Shown one piece after another: positions 1-7,400 of a stretch of 13,085 nucleotides of DNA (positions are counted from its first letter, which is position 1; each line of letters opens with the position of its first letter). The translations under genes were made by a program, and so were the position numbers. Below the pieces are notes generated by a model that was given only the letters and a program-made list of their open reading frames with translations, did no database searches and had not been told where the DNA came from. The stretch comes from Pseudomonadota bacterium (GTDB lineage Bacteria > Desulfobacterota > Desulfobacteria > Desulfobacterales > RPRI01): contig JAHJRK010000158.1 in the NCBI GenBank assembly GCA_018830925.1, positions 1 to 13,085 on the forward strand, read 5' to 3'.

Positions 1-662
1 ATTTCAAGATAAAATGAATCTGTAAAATCGGAAACAAGCTTCTGATAGGCGGCTTTGCTCTTTTTTTCATCTCCCATTGCCGTAAAAAGCCTTCCGAGAT
101 TAAACAAAGCTTCATCTTTCAGAAAATTATGCGGTTCTGAAACAATCATTTCAAAGTGATTTACAGCAGATTTTAAATCATTCTTTGCTTCGTAAGCATA
201 TCCAAGGCTGCTTAATATCTGGCATTTAACAGCCCTGTTATCGTTAAAAGCTTTAAGCGCTTTACCGTATTGCTCTACGGACGAATCCATATCACCTGCA
301 TTATAATAAACATTGGCTAACTCAAGTCCGGCCGTTTTTCCGCCACGATTGCCTGAATATTTATTCATTATGTTCGTAAGATCATTTTTAACTTCATTCA
401 TAGCTTTTTCAGGACCGTCTTTTTTGAGAGAAAGTTCATAACCGGTCATTACCTTTTGAAGCATAGCAAAAGCCTCTTTCTCGGATTTGCGGGAAAAATA
501 ACCGTATCCTGATAAAACAATTCCAATCAGCACCAACCCGACGACAAAATATAATATCTGAATCTTATATGTTGCTATAAAACTTAACAGCCTGGACGAA
601 AAAGATATAAATTCATCCGGTTCATTCAAGAGCTCTTTTCTTGTTATTTTCTTTTTTGCCAT
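1..662 (-). CDS. Membrane-anchored tetratricopeptide protein (YfgM/TPR_21-like), C-terminus off the window
   Basis: The ATG at 662-660 has a GGAG Shine-Dalgarno about 7 bases upstream, and the frame stays open to the window edge (about 220 residues seen). The product begins MAKKKITRKELLNEPDEF. It has one hydrophobic segment at about residues 32-53 (KIQILYFVVGLVLIGIVLSG) and then helical TPR-like repeats with typical A/G/Y spacing, such as SSLGYAYEAKNDLKSAVNHF and EALFNLGRLFTAMGDEKKSKAAY. A short basic cytoplasmic tail, one membrane helix and a TPR domain is the layout of YfgM-like ancillary translocon or cell-envelope proteins. That family link is inferred from architecture. The gene starts 15 bases after the stop of the upstream PfkB-type kinase, so the two are probably co-transcribed. 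The C-terminus and the exact repeat number are not visible. Confidence 0.8.
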   Translation of the reverse strand, partial: MAKKKITRKELLNEPDEFISFSSRLLSFIATYKIQILYFVVGLVLIGIVLSGYGYFSRKSEKEAFAMLQKVMTGYELSLKKDGPEKAMNEVKNDLTNIMNKYSGNRGGKTAGLELANVYYNAGDMDSSVEQYGKALKAFNDNRAVKCQILSSLGYAYEAKNDLKSAVNHFEMIVSEPHNFLKDEALFNLGRLFTAMGDEKKSKAAYQKLVSDFTDSFYLE

Positions 663-677
663 TATTTCTCCGTATAT

Positions 678-1679
678 CTATTGCTTAATTATTTCCTTTA
701 TTCTTTCCCACCCGGCTTCCGGAATATTAGCACCCACAACCTGACAAACTTCATAACCGCATGCGGAACCGAGTTCACCGCATTTTTCAAGAGGGTAGCC
801 ATTAACAAAACCAAATAAAAAACCGGCCGCCCAGAGATCTCCTGCTCCTGTTGTGTCTACCGCAAAGCCATTTCCCTTTGGTGCGACTTTGATTATTTCC
901 CCTCTCCGGGATATATAGCTTCCCTTTTTGCCGAGCTTTAATACGGCAATATCCGCCCGTTTTGAAAGAGCCGCCAGCGCCTGCAATTCATCTTTATGCC
1001 CAGTAAATGCAAAAGCCTCGTCTTCATTGGCAATCAGTATATCAACAAAATCATCAACTATTTTATCGAGAAATTCTTTCGATTCCTCAACAATCGTAAA
1101 ACTGGCAAGATCGAGAGATACGAGCGCTCCGGCCGCTTTTGCAGAAACAAGAGCGGCCTGTATTAATTCCCTGTTAAACAGCAGATAGGCCTCTATGTGA
1201 ACAATCATAGCGTCTTTGAAACAATTTTCCGTAATTTCTTCAGGTTTTGTTTCTGAAGCTGCCCCAAGGCATGTAAACATCGAGCGTTGCGCATCTGGAG
1301 TTATTATTGAAAGAACTCTTCCGGTAGGAGAAGAAGAGGTGAAAAGAAACGGTTCAACATTGTTTTTTTCAAGGTCTTTTTCAAATAATTTCCCCAGCTC
1401 ATCTTTTCCCAGTTTCCCTACAAAGCGGGCTGCCCCACCCAAACGACCTATTCCAACAAGCGTGTTGCATGCCGAACCACCCGGAACAAAGCTGGGTTTT
1501 TTTGTAGTCTTAGATAACGTACTTTCAATAACATCATTAGAAACAAGAATCATTCCACCTTTTGCGGCCCCGGATCTGTTAATAAACTCTTCATCTTCAA
1601 GCGCCAGAATATCAACTAGTGCCGAGCCTATTCCAACAATAAGTTTCTTATCACAAACGTTATGCGAATCTTCAGTCAC
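678..1679 (-). CDS. PfkB/ribokinase-family carbohydrate or nucleoside kinase (adenosine kinase-like)
   Basis: This 333-residue protein has the full PfkB signature. There is an N-terminal substrate block (GIGSALVDIL, residues 16-24), the PGGSACNT glycine-rich motif at 66-73, the ANEDEAFAFTG block near 217-227, and the C-terminal DTTGAGD anion-hole motif at 275-281, whose final Asp281 is the expected catalytic base. Length and motif order fit ATP-dependent kinases of ribose, adenosine or fructose-type substrates. The VDILALEDEEF and GAA-rich style resembles the adenosine kinase-like members that many proteobacteria carry, but the substrate cannot be fixed by reading alone. The start is GTG at 1679, with AAAGG about 9 bases upstream; no ATG lies close upstream in frame. 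It precedes the membrane TPR gene by 15 bases. A strong hairpin (1744-1773) lies just upstream. Confidence 0.85.
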   Translation of the reverse strand: MTEDSHNVCDKKLIVGIGSALVDILALEDEEFINRSGAAKGGMILVSNDVIESTLSKTTKKPSFVPGGSACNTLVGIGRLGGAARFVGKLGKDELGKLFEKDLEKNNVEPFLFTSSSPTGRVLSIITPDAQRSMFTCLGAASETKPEEITENCFKDAMIVHIEAYLLFNRELIQAALVSAKAAGALVSLDLASFTIVEESKEFLDKIVDDFVDILIANEDEAFAFTGHKDELQALAALSKRADIAVLKLGKKGSYISRRGEIIKVAPKGNGFAVDTTGAGDLWAAGFLFGFVNGYPLEKCGELGSACGYEVCQVVGANIPEAGWERIKEIIKQ

Positions 1680-1724
1680 TATTTCTAACCTTTTAAAGTT
1701 CTCCTCAGCAAGCTCCGGGGAATG

Positions 1725-1773
1725 CGCCCGCTGTTTCGGTTCATGCGAAAGTCCGCCGCTGCGGATTTTCGCG
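1725..1773. repeat. Repeat motif copy A plus a strong hairpin in the kinase-cytochrome spacer
   Basis: Positions 1725-1743 read CGCCCGCTGTTTCGGTTCA and match 18 of 19 bases of 2807-2825 in the same orientation. Immediately after comes an inverted repeat: 1744-1756 pairs with 1761-1773 over 13 positions (11 Watson-Crick, 2 G-T) around the loop CGCT. No T-run follows on the minus strand, so it is not a standard intrinsic terminator for the cytochrome gene. A small dispersed extragenic repeat family is more likely. Confidence 0.55.
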
Positions 1774-1812
1774 GAAGCGCCGACCTTTTTAGCTTTTCAT
1801 ACAGCCATCATC

Positions 1813-2289
1813 TTATTTTTGTTTCGGATGGCACTCAACACAGCCGGTTGGACCTGGTTTAGGCATTTGTGATTTCAACACCTTTTTTGATAACTCTGTT
1901 TCGGAATTATTCACTTTTATCGATTTATGACACCCTATGCACTGATCATGATAAGCCTGTTTAAAATATCTGAACGAGATATCCTGTTTCGGCTTCTCCC
2001 CGTCAGGCTTCGGAATCCCTGAAAGATCATGACAGTTTGATGTTCCGCAGGAAAGATTTTTAGTATCCCCTTCCCACTTATGATGACAACTGCGGCAGTC
2101 ATATATAAAATGTCTGGAATGGGGGAATTTAACAAGGGAATTAACTGGGCTTATCTTTTCGGGAGGCTTAAGCACTATAATCCCCATAGGAACACTCAAA
2201 GTTTCTTTAATCTCATCAACAGATGATGAAATAGCCGGGTAGCAAAATGCCGCGGTAACGCATACGATTACAAAAAGAATTCTCTTCAT
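1813..2289 (-). CDS. Periplasmic tetraheme cytochrome c3 (class III)
   Basis: The 158-residue product has an N-terminal signal peptide (basic MKR, hydrophobic to about residue 20). Four haem-attachment sites follow: CRSCH (65-69), CGTSNCH of the CX4CH type (81-87), CIGCH (117-121) and CVECH (150-154). Order and spacing follow type I cytochrome c3 of Desulfovibrio. The FPHSRH block supplies His57 and His60, the doubled His in CRSCHH supplies His69 and His70, and YH at 113-114 supplies His114, so all eight axial ligands can be matched. The fourth site is CX2CH where Desulfovibrio vulgaris c3 has CX4CH. About 35 residues precede the haem core. The known role is periplasmic electron carriage between hydrogenases or formate dehydrogenases and membrane redox complexes; this is inferred for this copy. 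The ATG at 2289 has AGGA about 8 bases upstream. Confidence 0.9.
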   Translation of the reverse strand: MKRILFVIVCVTAAFCYPAISSSVDEIKETLSVPMGIIVLKPPEKISPVNSLVKFPHSRHFIYDCRSCHHKWEGDTKNLSCGTSNCHDLSGIPKPDGEKPKQDISFRYFKQAYHDQCIGCHKSIKVNNSETELSKKVLKSQMPKPGPTGCVECHPKQK

Positions 2290-2367
2290 TTATCACATCC
2301 TGTATAAATATTAATATTATGAGCCTCTCCGGTTTGCGGGCCCTGAGTTCCTATTGTTTTTTAAATC

Positions 2368-2652
2368 TTATGACACGATCAGGAAGTTGTTGAAAGTTCC
2401 GAAGCGATTGGGACAAAGCCGATCATTGTTCGGGTCTTTATGCCATTGTCCGTCAACCAGGAATTTGTATTCATATCTTCCGGGATAAAGGAAAACAGTT
2501 TTTTTCCAAATATCATTTTCATACTTTCTCATAGGATGTACTTTCTCATCCCATTCATTAAAATCCCCCATTAACGACACATGATTGGCTCCTGGAGTTT
2601 CTATTTTAAAGGTTATTCTCCTTTGTCCTGCTGTTGCTTTTCCTTTTTTCAT
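2368..2652 (-). CDS. Stand-alone CBM48 (AMPK/isoamylase-type) glycogen-binding domain protein
   Basis: This 94-residue protein is essentially one carbohydrate-binding module of family 48. It has ITFKIETPGANHVSLMGDFN with the GDFNEW motif at 29-34, W49, the GRYEYKFLVDGQW block at 58-70, the HKDPNN turn, and a closing FGTFNNFLIV strand. These are the strands and aromatic sugar contacts seen in AMPK beta subunits and in the N-termini of glycogen branching and debranching enzymes. There is no catalytic domain and no signal peptide, so it is probably cytosolic and binds glycogen or another alpha-glucan. The ATG at 2652 follows a GGGGG-rich Shine-Dalgarno at about 5 bases. The cytochrome c3 gene lies 78 bases downstream on the same strand; a functional link between the two is not evident. 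Confidence 0.85.
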   Translation of the reverse strand: MKKGKATAGQRRITFKIETPGANHVSLMGDFNEWDEKVHPMRKYENDIWKKTVFLYPGRYEYKFLVDGQWHKDPNNDRLCPNRFGTFNNFLIVS

Positions 2653-3155
2653 ATGCCCCCCTGCAATAACGCTGGATTCTGCATCATTAATGTTTTGTTA
2701 AATAAACGATTTATGTTCAGCAAAAACCACAGCCAAACGATTGAAGTTCCTTGCTGTAACCAGCGGGGAATCTTCGATCGTAGGGAATAGTGTCTGTTTT
2801 TAATTACGCTCGCTGTTTCGGTTCAGATATACCGGAGTGCATAAGCATAAAATCTGTCGGAACGGCGGCTTGGAATATCTGAACTTTGCGAGCACTCAAT
2901 ATTGATGATCTCATAAAAAATCAAAAGCCGCCTTTTTACAAGTCTGTCAACATTAAAACGCTATAATACTTATGATTATTAATTTATTTGTCAAGCCATT
3001 TGTTTTCTTTATTTGAAATTATATAATAATCACAGCTCTGGCTATATGTTTTTAAAAAGACAGATAAATTATTAATTTTTTACTTGAAAAATTCGCAATA
3101 CCATATATTTTGTCAATATGAATCTTGACGCACATAAATTCTATCCGGTTAAAAC
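2653..3155. other. Non-coding spacer between CBM48 gene and cdaA
   Basis: This is about 500 bases between divergent genes. No credible ORF is seen. It holds an inverted-repeat element (2807-2893). It then becomes strongly AT-rich from about 2940 to 3130, where the promoter of the cyclase gene should lie. A TTGAAA (3084-3089) followed by TATTTT 16 bases later is a weak promoter candidate. No clear Shine-Dalgarno precedes the cyclase ATG at 3156. Confidence 0.5.
2807..2893. repeat. Inverted-repeat element (copy B of the GCTGTTTCGGTTCA motif)
   Basis: A perfect 10-base inverted repeat, GTTCAGATAT (2821-2830) and ATATCTGAAC (2875-2884), is flanked by a second pair, GCTCGC on the left and GCGAGC on the right. 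This gives a hairpin element of about 87 bases. Its left end (2807-2825) matches 1725-1743 at 18 of 19 bases. It encodes no protein. The form fits a REP-like or MITE-like dispersed element, which is inference. Confidence 0.6.
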
Positions 3156-4583
3156 ATGAATAATTTTCTCTCTTTTTTTTCAAGTATCAGATGGCAGGAT
3201 ATAGTCGATATTTCGCTCAACAGCTATATCCTGTTCAGATTCTATGTTCTTTTCCGGGGCACAAACGCTTTCCGGGTACTGATAGGGATTGCGTTTCTCT
3301 GGTTTTTCCAAAGACTGGCTTTTTCTTTAGGGCTTATCATAACGAGCTGGGCAATTCAGGGTATTACAGCTGTTGCAGCATTAATAATTATTGTTGTCTT
3401 TAGAAATGAAATACGCAGTGTTTTGCAGACAAAAAACTTTAAAACAATTCTGTGGGGCTTCTCCCAGAAAGTCATTACTTCTCCTGTCGAAATAATTGCC
3501 GAAAGCGTTTTCGAACTTGCCCGGAAACATATAGGAGCGCTTATTGTATTTCCTGCAAATGACGATATTGAAGATGTCATTCAAAGCGGCATACCTTGGC
3601 GCGGTATTGTGTCCAAAGAAATGATAATGAGTATTTTCTGGCACGATAATCCTGTACACGACGGCGCGGCCATAATACACAAAGACAGAATAACGGAGGT
3701 TGCATGTATTCTTCCTCTTTCTCACAAAAACGATCTTCCTTCATACTATGGAACCCGTCACCGGGCCGCACTTGGATTATCTGAGGCTACCGACGCCATG
3801 GTGGTGGTTGTATCTGAAGAAAGAGAGGCCGTTTCCGTAGCCAAAAAATCCGAAATATATTCCGTAAAACGCAAAGAGGACCTCGAACGGCAATTGCAGG
3901 AGCATCTGGGCGAGAGGCCAAAGCTCCATCAAGATCAGCGTAAAGAAAATTACAGAATATTCTCTGCAGCTCTTATTTCTTTTCTGTTTATTGTCGGAGT
4001 CTGGTTCAGCTTTTCAAGAGGACTGGAGACTCTGATCAATTTCGAAACACCTGTTGAATATATGAACCGAAACCCTGAAGTGGAAATAATTGACACGTCT
4101 GTTAACTCTGTCACTCTTAATCTGAGCGGATCGGGTTCACTTATTAAATCGATGCGGCCGGAACAGGTAAAAGTTAAAATAGATCTTGGCAAGGCGGCTG
4201 TTGGGAAAAACAGTTTTGTGATAACAGCCGAAAACGTCTCTCTTCCTCCGGGAATATTGCTGAAAAGAGTAACTCCTCCGGTTGTTGATGTTATCCTTGG
4301 AATCCCTGTTGTAAAAGAAGTGCCGATTCAGGTTACCTGGGCAGGAAAACTGCCCGGTAAATTAACGCTTGAAAAAGTGAAAATAAATCCAGCCAGAATT
4401 ACGTTGATCGGAGGAAGCCATCTTTTAGAAAAAATTTCAACTGTTTATACGGAAAAAATTTATCTCAACAACATTTACTCTTCCGACAAAATAACCGTAA
4501 AACTTGCCCTGAGTCCTTCAATCAAAACCGCACCCGGTTCAAGCGACATGGTTACAGTGAACTACGTTGTGAAAAAAAAATAA
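3156..4583 (+). CDS. cdaA: Diadenylate cyclase CdaA fused to YbbR/CdaR-like domains
   Basis: The 475-residue protein makes cyclic di-AMP from two ATP. Residues 20-85 contain the N-terminal membrane helices of CdaA (YILFRFYVLFRGTNAFRVL, then two further hydrophobic stretches). Residues 95-240 are the DAC catalytic domain, with the DGA motif at 169-171 (NPVHDGAAII) and the RHR motif at 201-203 (GTRHRAALG), both essential in the family. A fourth hydrophobic segment at 268-286 leads to residues 290-475. These resemble two YbbR repeats, the domain of the CdaA regulator CdaR, and would sit outside the membrane. In Firmicutes CdaA and CdaR are separate adjacent genes; here they are one chain. No glmM follows. 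The start is ATG 3156 without an obvious Shine-Dalgarno. The gene converges on the uridylyltransferase gene, with 18 bases between the stops. Confidence 0.9.
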   Translation: MNNFLSFFSSIRWQDIVDISLNSYILFRFYVLFRGTNAFRVLIGIAFLWFFQRLAFSLGLIITSWAIQGITAVAALIIIVVFRNEIRSVLQTKNFKTILWGFSQKVITSPVEIIAESVFELARKHIGALIVFPANDDIEDVIQSGIPWRGIVSKEMIMSIFWHDNPVHDGAAIIHKDRITEVACILPLSHKNDLPSYYGTRHRAALGLSEATDAMVVVVSEEREAVSVAKKSEIYSVKRKEDLERQLQEHLGERPKLHQDQRKENYRIFSAALISFLFIVGVWFSFSRGLETLINFETPVEYMNRNPEVEIIDTSVNSVTLNLSGSGSLIKSMRPEQVKVKIDLGKAAVGKNSFVITAENVSLPPGILLKRVTPPVVDVILGIPVVKEVPIQVTWAGKLPGKLTLEKVKINPARITLIGGSHLLEKISTVYTEKIYLNNIYSSDKITVKLALSPSIKTAPGSSDMVTVNYVVKKK

Positions 4584-4601
4584 AAACAGTGTCATGTATA
4601 G

Positions 4602-5990
4602 CTAAAACGTTATATCGCCGTCTATAATCGAATCTTTTTTTATGATTGCCTTGGAATTCCCTCTGTTTGCAATGACAACGTTTCCTTCAATTCTGACATT
4701 CTTTTCAAAAAAAACATCTCCGTATATTATCAGAGATTCACACTTGACCAAAGAAGGAATGCCTTCCCCGAATCTTTCATTAAACTGATCTATCCTGCTG
4801 TAAAACCTGTTATCGAGGTTTATGCGTATCGCCTGATACTTTCTTTCGGGATTAAGGACCAGTTTTCCATCTTTAACCAGATAGCAATCCGAACGAACTG
4901 CAAGCAGGTCATTGCATTTTTTCACCGGAAAAAACCTGGTTCTCGGAACCCTTACCGCGGTTGCTCCGTCAAAAAGAGAAATAGCTGCCCCCATCGCCGT
5001 TTCTATATGATATACTCTGGGGCTTTCTTCATCTCTTGGATCCAATGTCTTGGGATTCAGAATCAAAGGCAGATAAACGGATCCGTGTTTTTTAATAAGT
5101 TCTTTTAAATAGCCTAGGTTTATCCAGATGTTGTTTGTATTAAAAAACCTGTAACAACTTGTATCTCTGAAGGCATCAAGTTCATTAACAGGGCATTGGG
5201 CGGCCTCGCGTAAAATAAGACGCCCGTTTTTGTGCCTTGCTATATGCCCCCCTTTTAAATCGGATGAAGTTCTCTCGGCAACTTCCATTAAAAAAGGAAA
5301 GCCAACTTCTGCAAAATAGCCTAAAATAGACTCATCAAGGGTGGCTCCCAGATTGTCAGAGTTTGATATGAAAGCATAAATTATCCCTTCTGCAAGGAGT
5401 TTATCAAGCATTCCCGATGTATGAAGTGCCGTATATATCTCTCCATGTCCCGGAGGGTTCCATTCCAGTTTACTGTTTTCAGGCCAGATTGCAGGACCGA
5501 ATCCTTCCCGGAGAATCTTGGGATATTGATGCTGGAGGAAGAGAAGAGGCGATACGGATAATTTCATTTTCCGGAGAAACTCGACCGTATCGTCATGTGT
5601 CTTAAAGCTGTTCATCAAAGCAAGTTTCACATTGCTTTTTTCAGCCTGTCTCACTATTATATCAAGGAAAGTTTTTCCGCTTCTAACCTCAATAAGCGAT
5701 TTGACCCTTCTCAAGCCCATGCTTGTGCCGAGACCGCCGTTTAATACTATTCTGATGGAATTCTTTATTACTTTTTTCCCTGCATCATAATACTCAGACA
5801 GGTCGTTTATGTCGTCTATTTCATTTGCTCTGACACATTCTATCTCATTGTCATATATAATGCCCTTTTCTCCGCTGATAACTTTTTTGTAATAATATAT
5901 GAAATTATCAATAACTACTGCGGGAAGATTCTCATGCTCCATCTTGGCAATAATAGCCGGGACATGTTTTAAGGCATCAGGGTTTTTCAA
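4602..5990 (-). CDS. UTP-glucose-1-phosphate uridylyltransferase, eukaryotic UGP2-type (UDPGP family)
   Basis: This 462-residue enzyme should form UDP-glucose from UTP and glucose-1-phosphate. It carries the nucleotide-binding loop LNGGLGTSMGL (83-93), the following KSLI..R.GKTFLD block (97-109), the PPGHGEIY motif (179-186) and NSDNLGA (210-216), all close to animal and plant UGPases. It does not resemble bacterial GalU, which is shorter. The C-terminal part (about 410-462, VIYGDVFFEKNVRIEGNVV) looks like the left-handed beta-helix end of the family. The start is TTG at 5990, chosen because GGAG lies 8 bases upstream and an in-frame stop lies a few codons further up; the first internal ATG would remove 16 residues. 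It begins 32 bases after the ilvE stop, so the two probably form one operon. UAP-type sugar-nucleotide pyrophosphorylase activity is a less likely alternative. Confidence 0.85.
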   Translation of the reverse strand: MKNPDALKHVPAIIAKMEHENLPAVVIDNFIYYYKKVISGEKGIIYDNEIECVRANEIDDINDLSEYYDAGKKVIKNSIRIVLNGGLGTSMGLRRVKSLIEVRSGKTFLDIIVRQAEKSNVKLALMNSFKTHDDTVEFLRKMKLSVSPLLFLQHQYPKILREGFGPAIWPENSKLEWNPPGHGEIYTALHTSGMLDKLLAEGIIYAFISNSDNLGATLDESILGYFAEVGFPFLMEVAERTSSDLKGGHIARHKNGRLILREAAQCPVNELDAFRDTSCYRFFNTNNIWINLGYLKELIKKHGSVYLPLILNPKTLDPRDEESPRVYHIETAMGAAISLFDGATAVRVPRTRFFPVKKCNDLLAVRSDCYLVKDGKLVLNPERKYQAIRINLDNRFYSRIDQFNERFGEGIPSLVKCESLIIYGDVFFEKNVRIEGNVVIANRGNSKAIIKKDSIIDGDITF

Positions 5991-6022
5991 TATCTTTCTC
6001 CAGAATTATAAGCAAATGCAAC

Positions 6023-7090
6023 CTATATATCAACCTCCTCGATCCATCCCATAGTATCTTTTTCTCTTCCATATTGAATATCTGTTAACGCTTTAAAAAA
6101 TTTGTCGGCCATCGGCCCCACTTTCCCATTCGAAACAGCAATAACCTTATCTCCGTACTTGAGTTCCCCGACAGGCGAAATTACTGCTGCTGTTCCTGAG
6201 CCAAAAACCTCTTTAAGTTTTCCGGATTTATGGGCATCCATGACTTCATCAATGCTGATTCTGCGTTCCGACATTTTATACTTCCACTCTCTCGCAAGAG
6301 CTATTACAGAATCCCTTGTGATACCGTGAAGTATGCTTCCGTTTAAAACAGGAGTTATAATTTCATCGCCAATCACAAAAAAAATATTCATAGCCCCGAC
6401 TTCTTCGATATATTTTTGCTCAATTCCATCAAGCCAAAGAACCTGGGTATATCCAAGTTTATGGGCGCTGGTGCCTGCATAAAGACTTGCAGCGTAATTT
6501 CCGGGCGTTTTGGCTTCACCCACACCACCGCGGACAGCGCGGACATGCTCTTTTGTTACCAGTATTTTAACAGGATTAAAACCTGCCGCATAATAAGCCC
6601 CAACAGGAGAAAGAATGATATAAAAACGGTATGTGTTGGATGCCCGCACTCCCAGGAAAGGATCCATCGCAATAACCGTCGGTCTAATGTACAGAGAAGT
6701 TTCAGGAGCAGCCGGTACCCAGTTCTTTTCAACGGTTATAAATTGTTTAAGTGCATCCAGAAGAAAATGTTCATCAAGCTCGGGTATGCAAAGAAGCCGG
6801 CAAGAGCGATTGAGGCGCTTAAAGTTTTCGCTCGGCCGAAAAAGCTGTATAGAGCCCTTTTTTGTCCGATATGCTTTCAATCCCTCAAATACAGCCTGGC
6901 CATAATGAAGAACCATGGTCGCCGGATCCATTATAATGGGCGCGTAAGGCTCTATTCTGGGATTATGCCATCCCTTTTCAGGGCTATAATCCATGTTAAA
7001 CATGTGATCAGTAAATATTGTTCCAAAGCCGAGGGAAGAACTGTCCGGAAGCGGCTTTAATCTGTCTGATTTTTTAATTGTGATCTTCAT
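6023..7090 (-). CDS. ilvE: Branched-chain amino acid aminotransferase, type II (BCAT, PLP fold-type IV)
   Basis: This enzyme catalyses the last step of valine, leucine and isoleucine synthesis, or the first of their breakdown, with 2-oxoglutarate/glutamate. From ATG 7090 the protein is 355 residues, the usual length for type II enzymes, and begins MKITIKKSDRLKPLPDSSSLGFGTIFTDHM. It shows LHYGQAVFEGLKAYR, the SLYIRPTVIA block, GGVGEAKTPGNYAAS with the PLP-binding Lys194, LWLDG..QKYIEEVGAMNIFFV, and the GS.L.GITRDSVI segment. The open frame extends up to a TTG at 7165. The ATG at 7090 is preferred because a perfect GGAGG lies 6-7 bases upstream and the family N-terminus starts there. It is the first gene of a probable operon with the uridylyltransferase. 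Confidence 0.93.
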   Translation of the reverse strand: MKITIKKSDRLKPLPDSSSLGFGTIFTDHMFNMDYSPEKGWHNPRIEPYAPIIMDPATMVLHYGQAVFEGLKAYRTKKGSIQLFRPSENFKRLNRSCRLLCIPELDEHFLLDALKQFITVEKNWVPAAPETSLYIRPTVIAMDPFLGVRASNTYRFYIILSPVGAYYAAGFNPVKILVTKEHVRAVRGGVGEAKTPGNYAASLYAGTSAHKLGYTQVLWLDGIEQKYIEEVGAMNIFFVIGDEIITPVLNGSILHGITRDSVIALAREWKYKMSERRISIDEVMDAHKSGKLKEVFGSGTAAVISPVGELKYGDKVIAVSNGKVGPMADKFFKALTDIQYGREKDTMGWIEEVDI

Positions 7091-7400
7091 TTCAACCTCC
7101 TTGAAGCCGTCATTTATAGATACAAACCTTCCATCTACAATATAATTTTTATGAATATTTTTCAACTACATATAATTTATGAATGTTTTATTATATCGAT
7201 ACAGCATGATTATGATTCTAAATCAAGATTAATTTTGACAGATTCGTAAAAACCAAACCGCGCCAAATGCCTTGACAGGCTTACCGGATAAGGATAGTTA
7301 AAAAAACCTTTATTATGTATAAACTTTGAAACTAAATTCGTGGCTGCGGAAGACTTTTTTATGAAGCAATATAAAAATTTTTACATATAGGAAACAGAAC
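7091..7400. promoter_or_regulatory. Divergent promoter region between ilvE and the YkgJ-type gene
   Basis: This AT-rich spacer holds no credible gene. For the rightward gene, a perfect TTGACA at 7272-7277 is followed after 17 bases by TAGTTA (7295-7300), a poor -10. For ilvE, a perfect TATAAT occurs on the minus strand at 7195-7190, but no good -35 lies at the proper distance. The two assignments are tentative. No riboswitch or attenuator with a leader peptide was recognised upstream of ilvE. Confidence 0.35.

Noticed and set aside
1216..1872. 218-codon plus-strand ORF opposite the PfkB kinase
   Set aside because: It is a shadow of the kinase and cytochrome genes. It is serine-rich low-complexity sequence, while the minus strand has clear motifs.
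2307..2318. Perfect 12-base palindrome AATATTAATATT upstream of the cytochrome gene
   Set aside because: It is made only of A and T in an AT-rich spacer, so it is easily due to chance. No matching operator is known to me.
6416..7060. 214-codon plus-strand ORF opposite ilvE
   Set aside because: It is a shadow frame. ilvE on the other strand is unambiguous.
7091..7165. N-terminal extension of ilvE from a TTG at 7165
   Set aside because: It adds residues not typical of the family. The GGAGG site before ATG 7090 and the family N-terminus both favour the shorter form.
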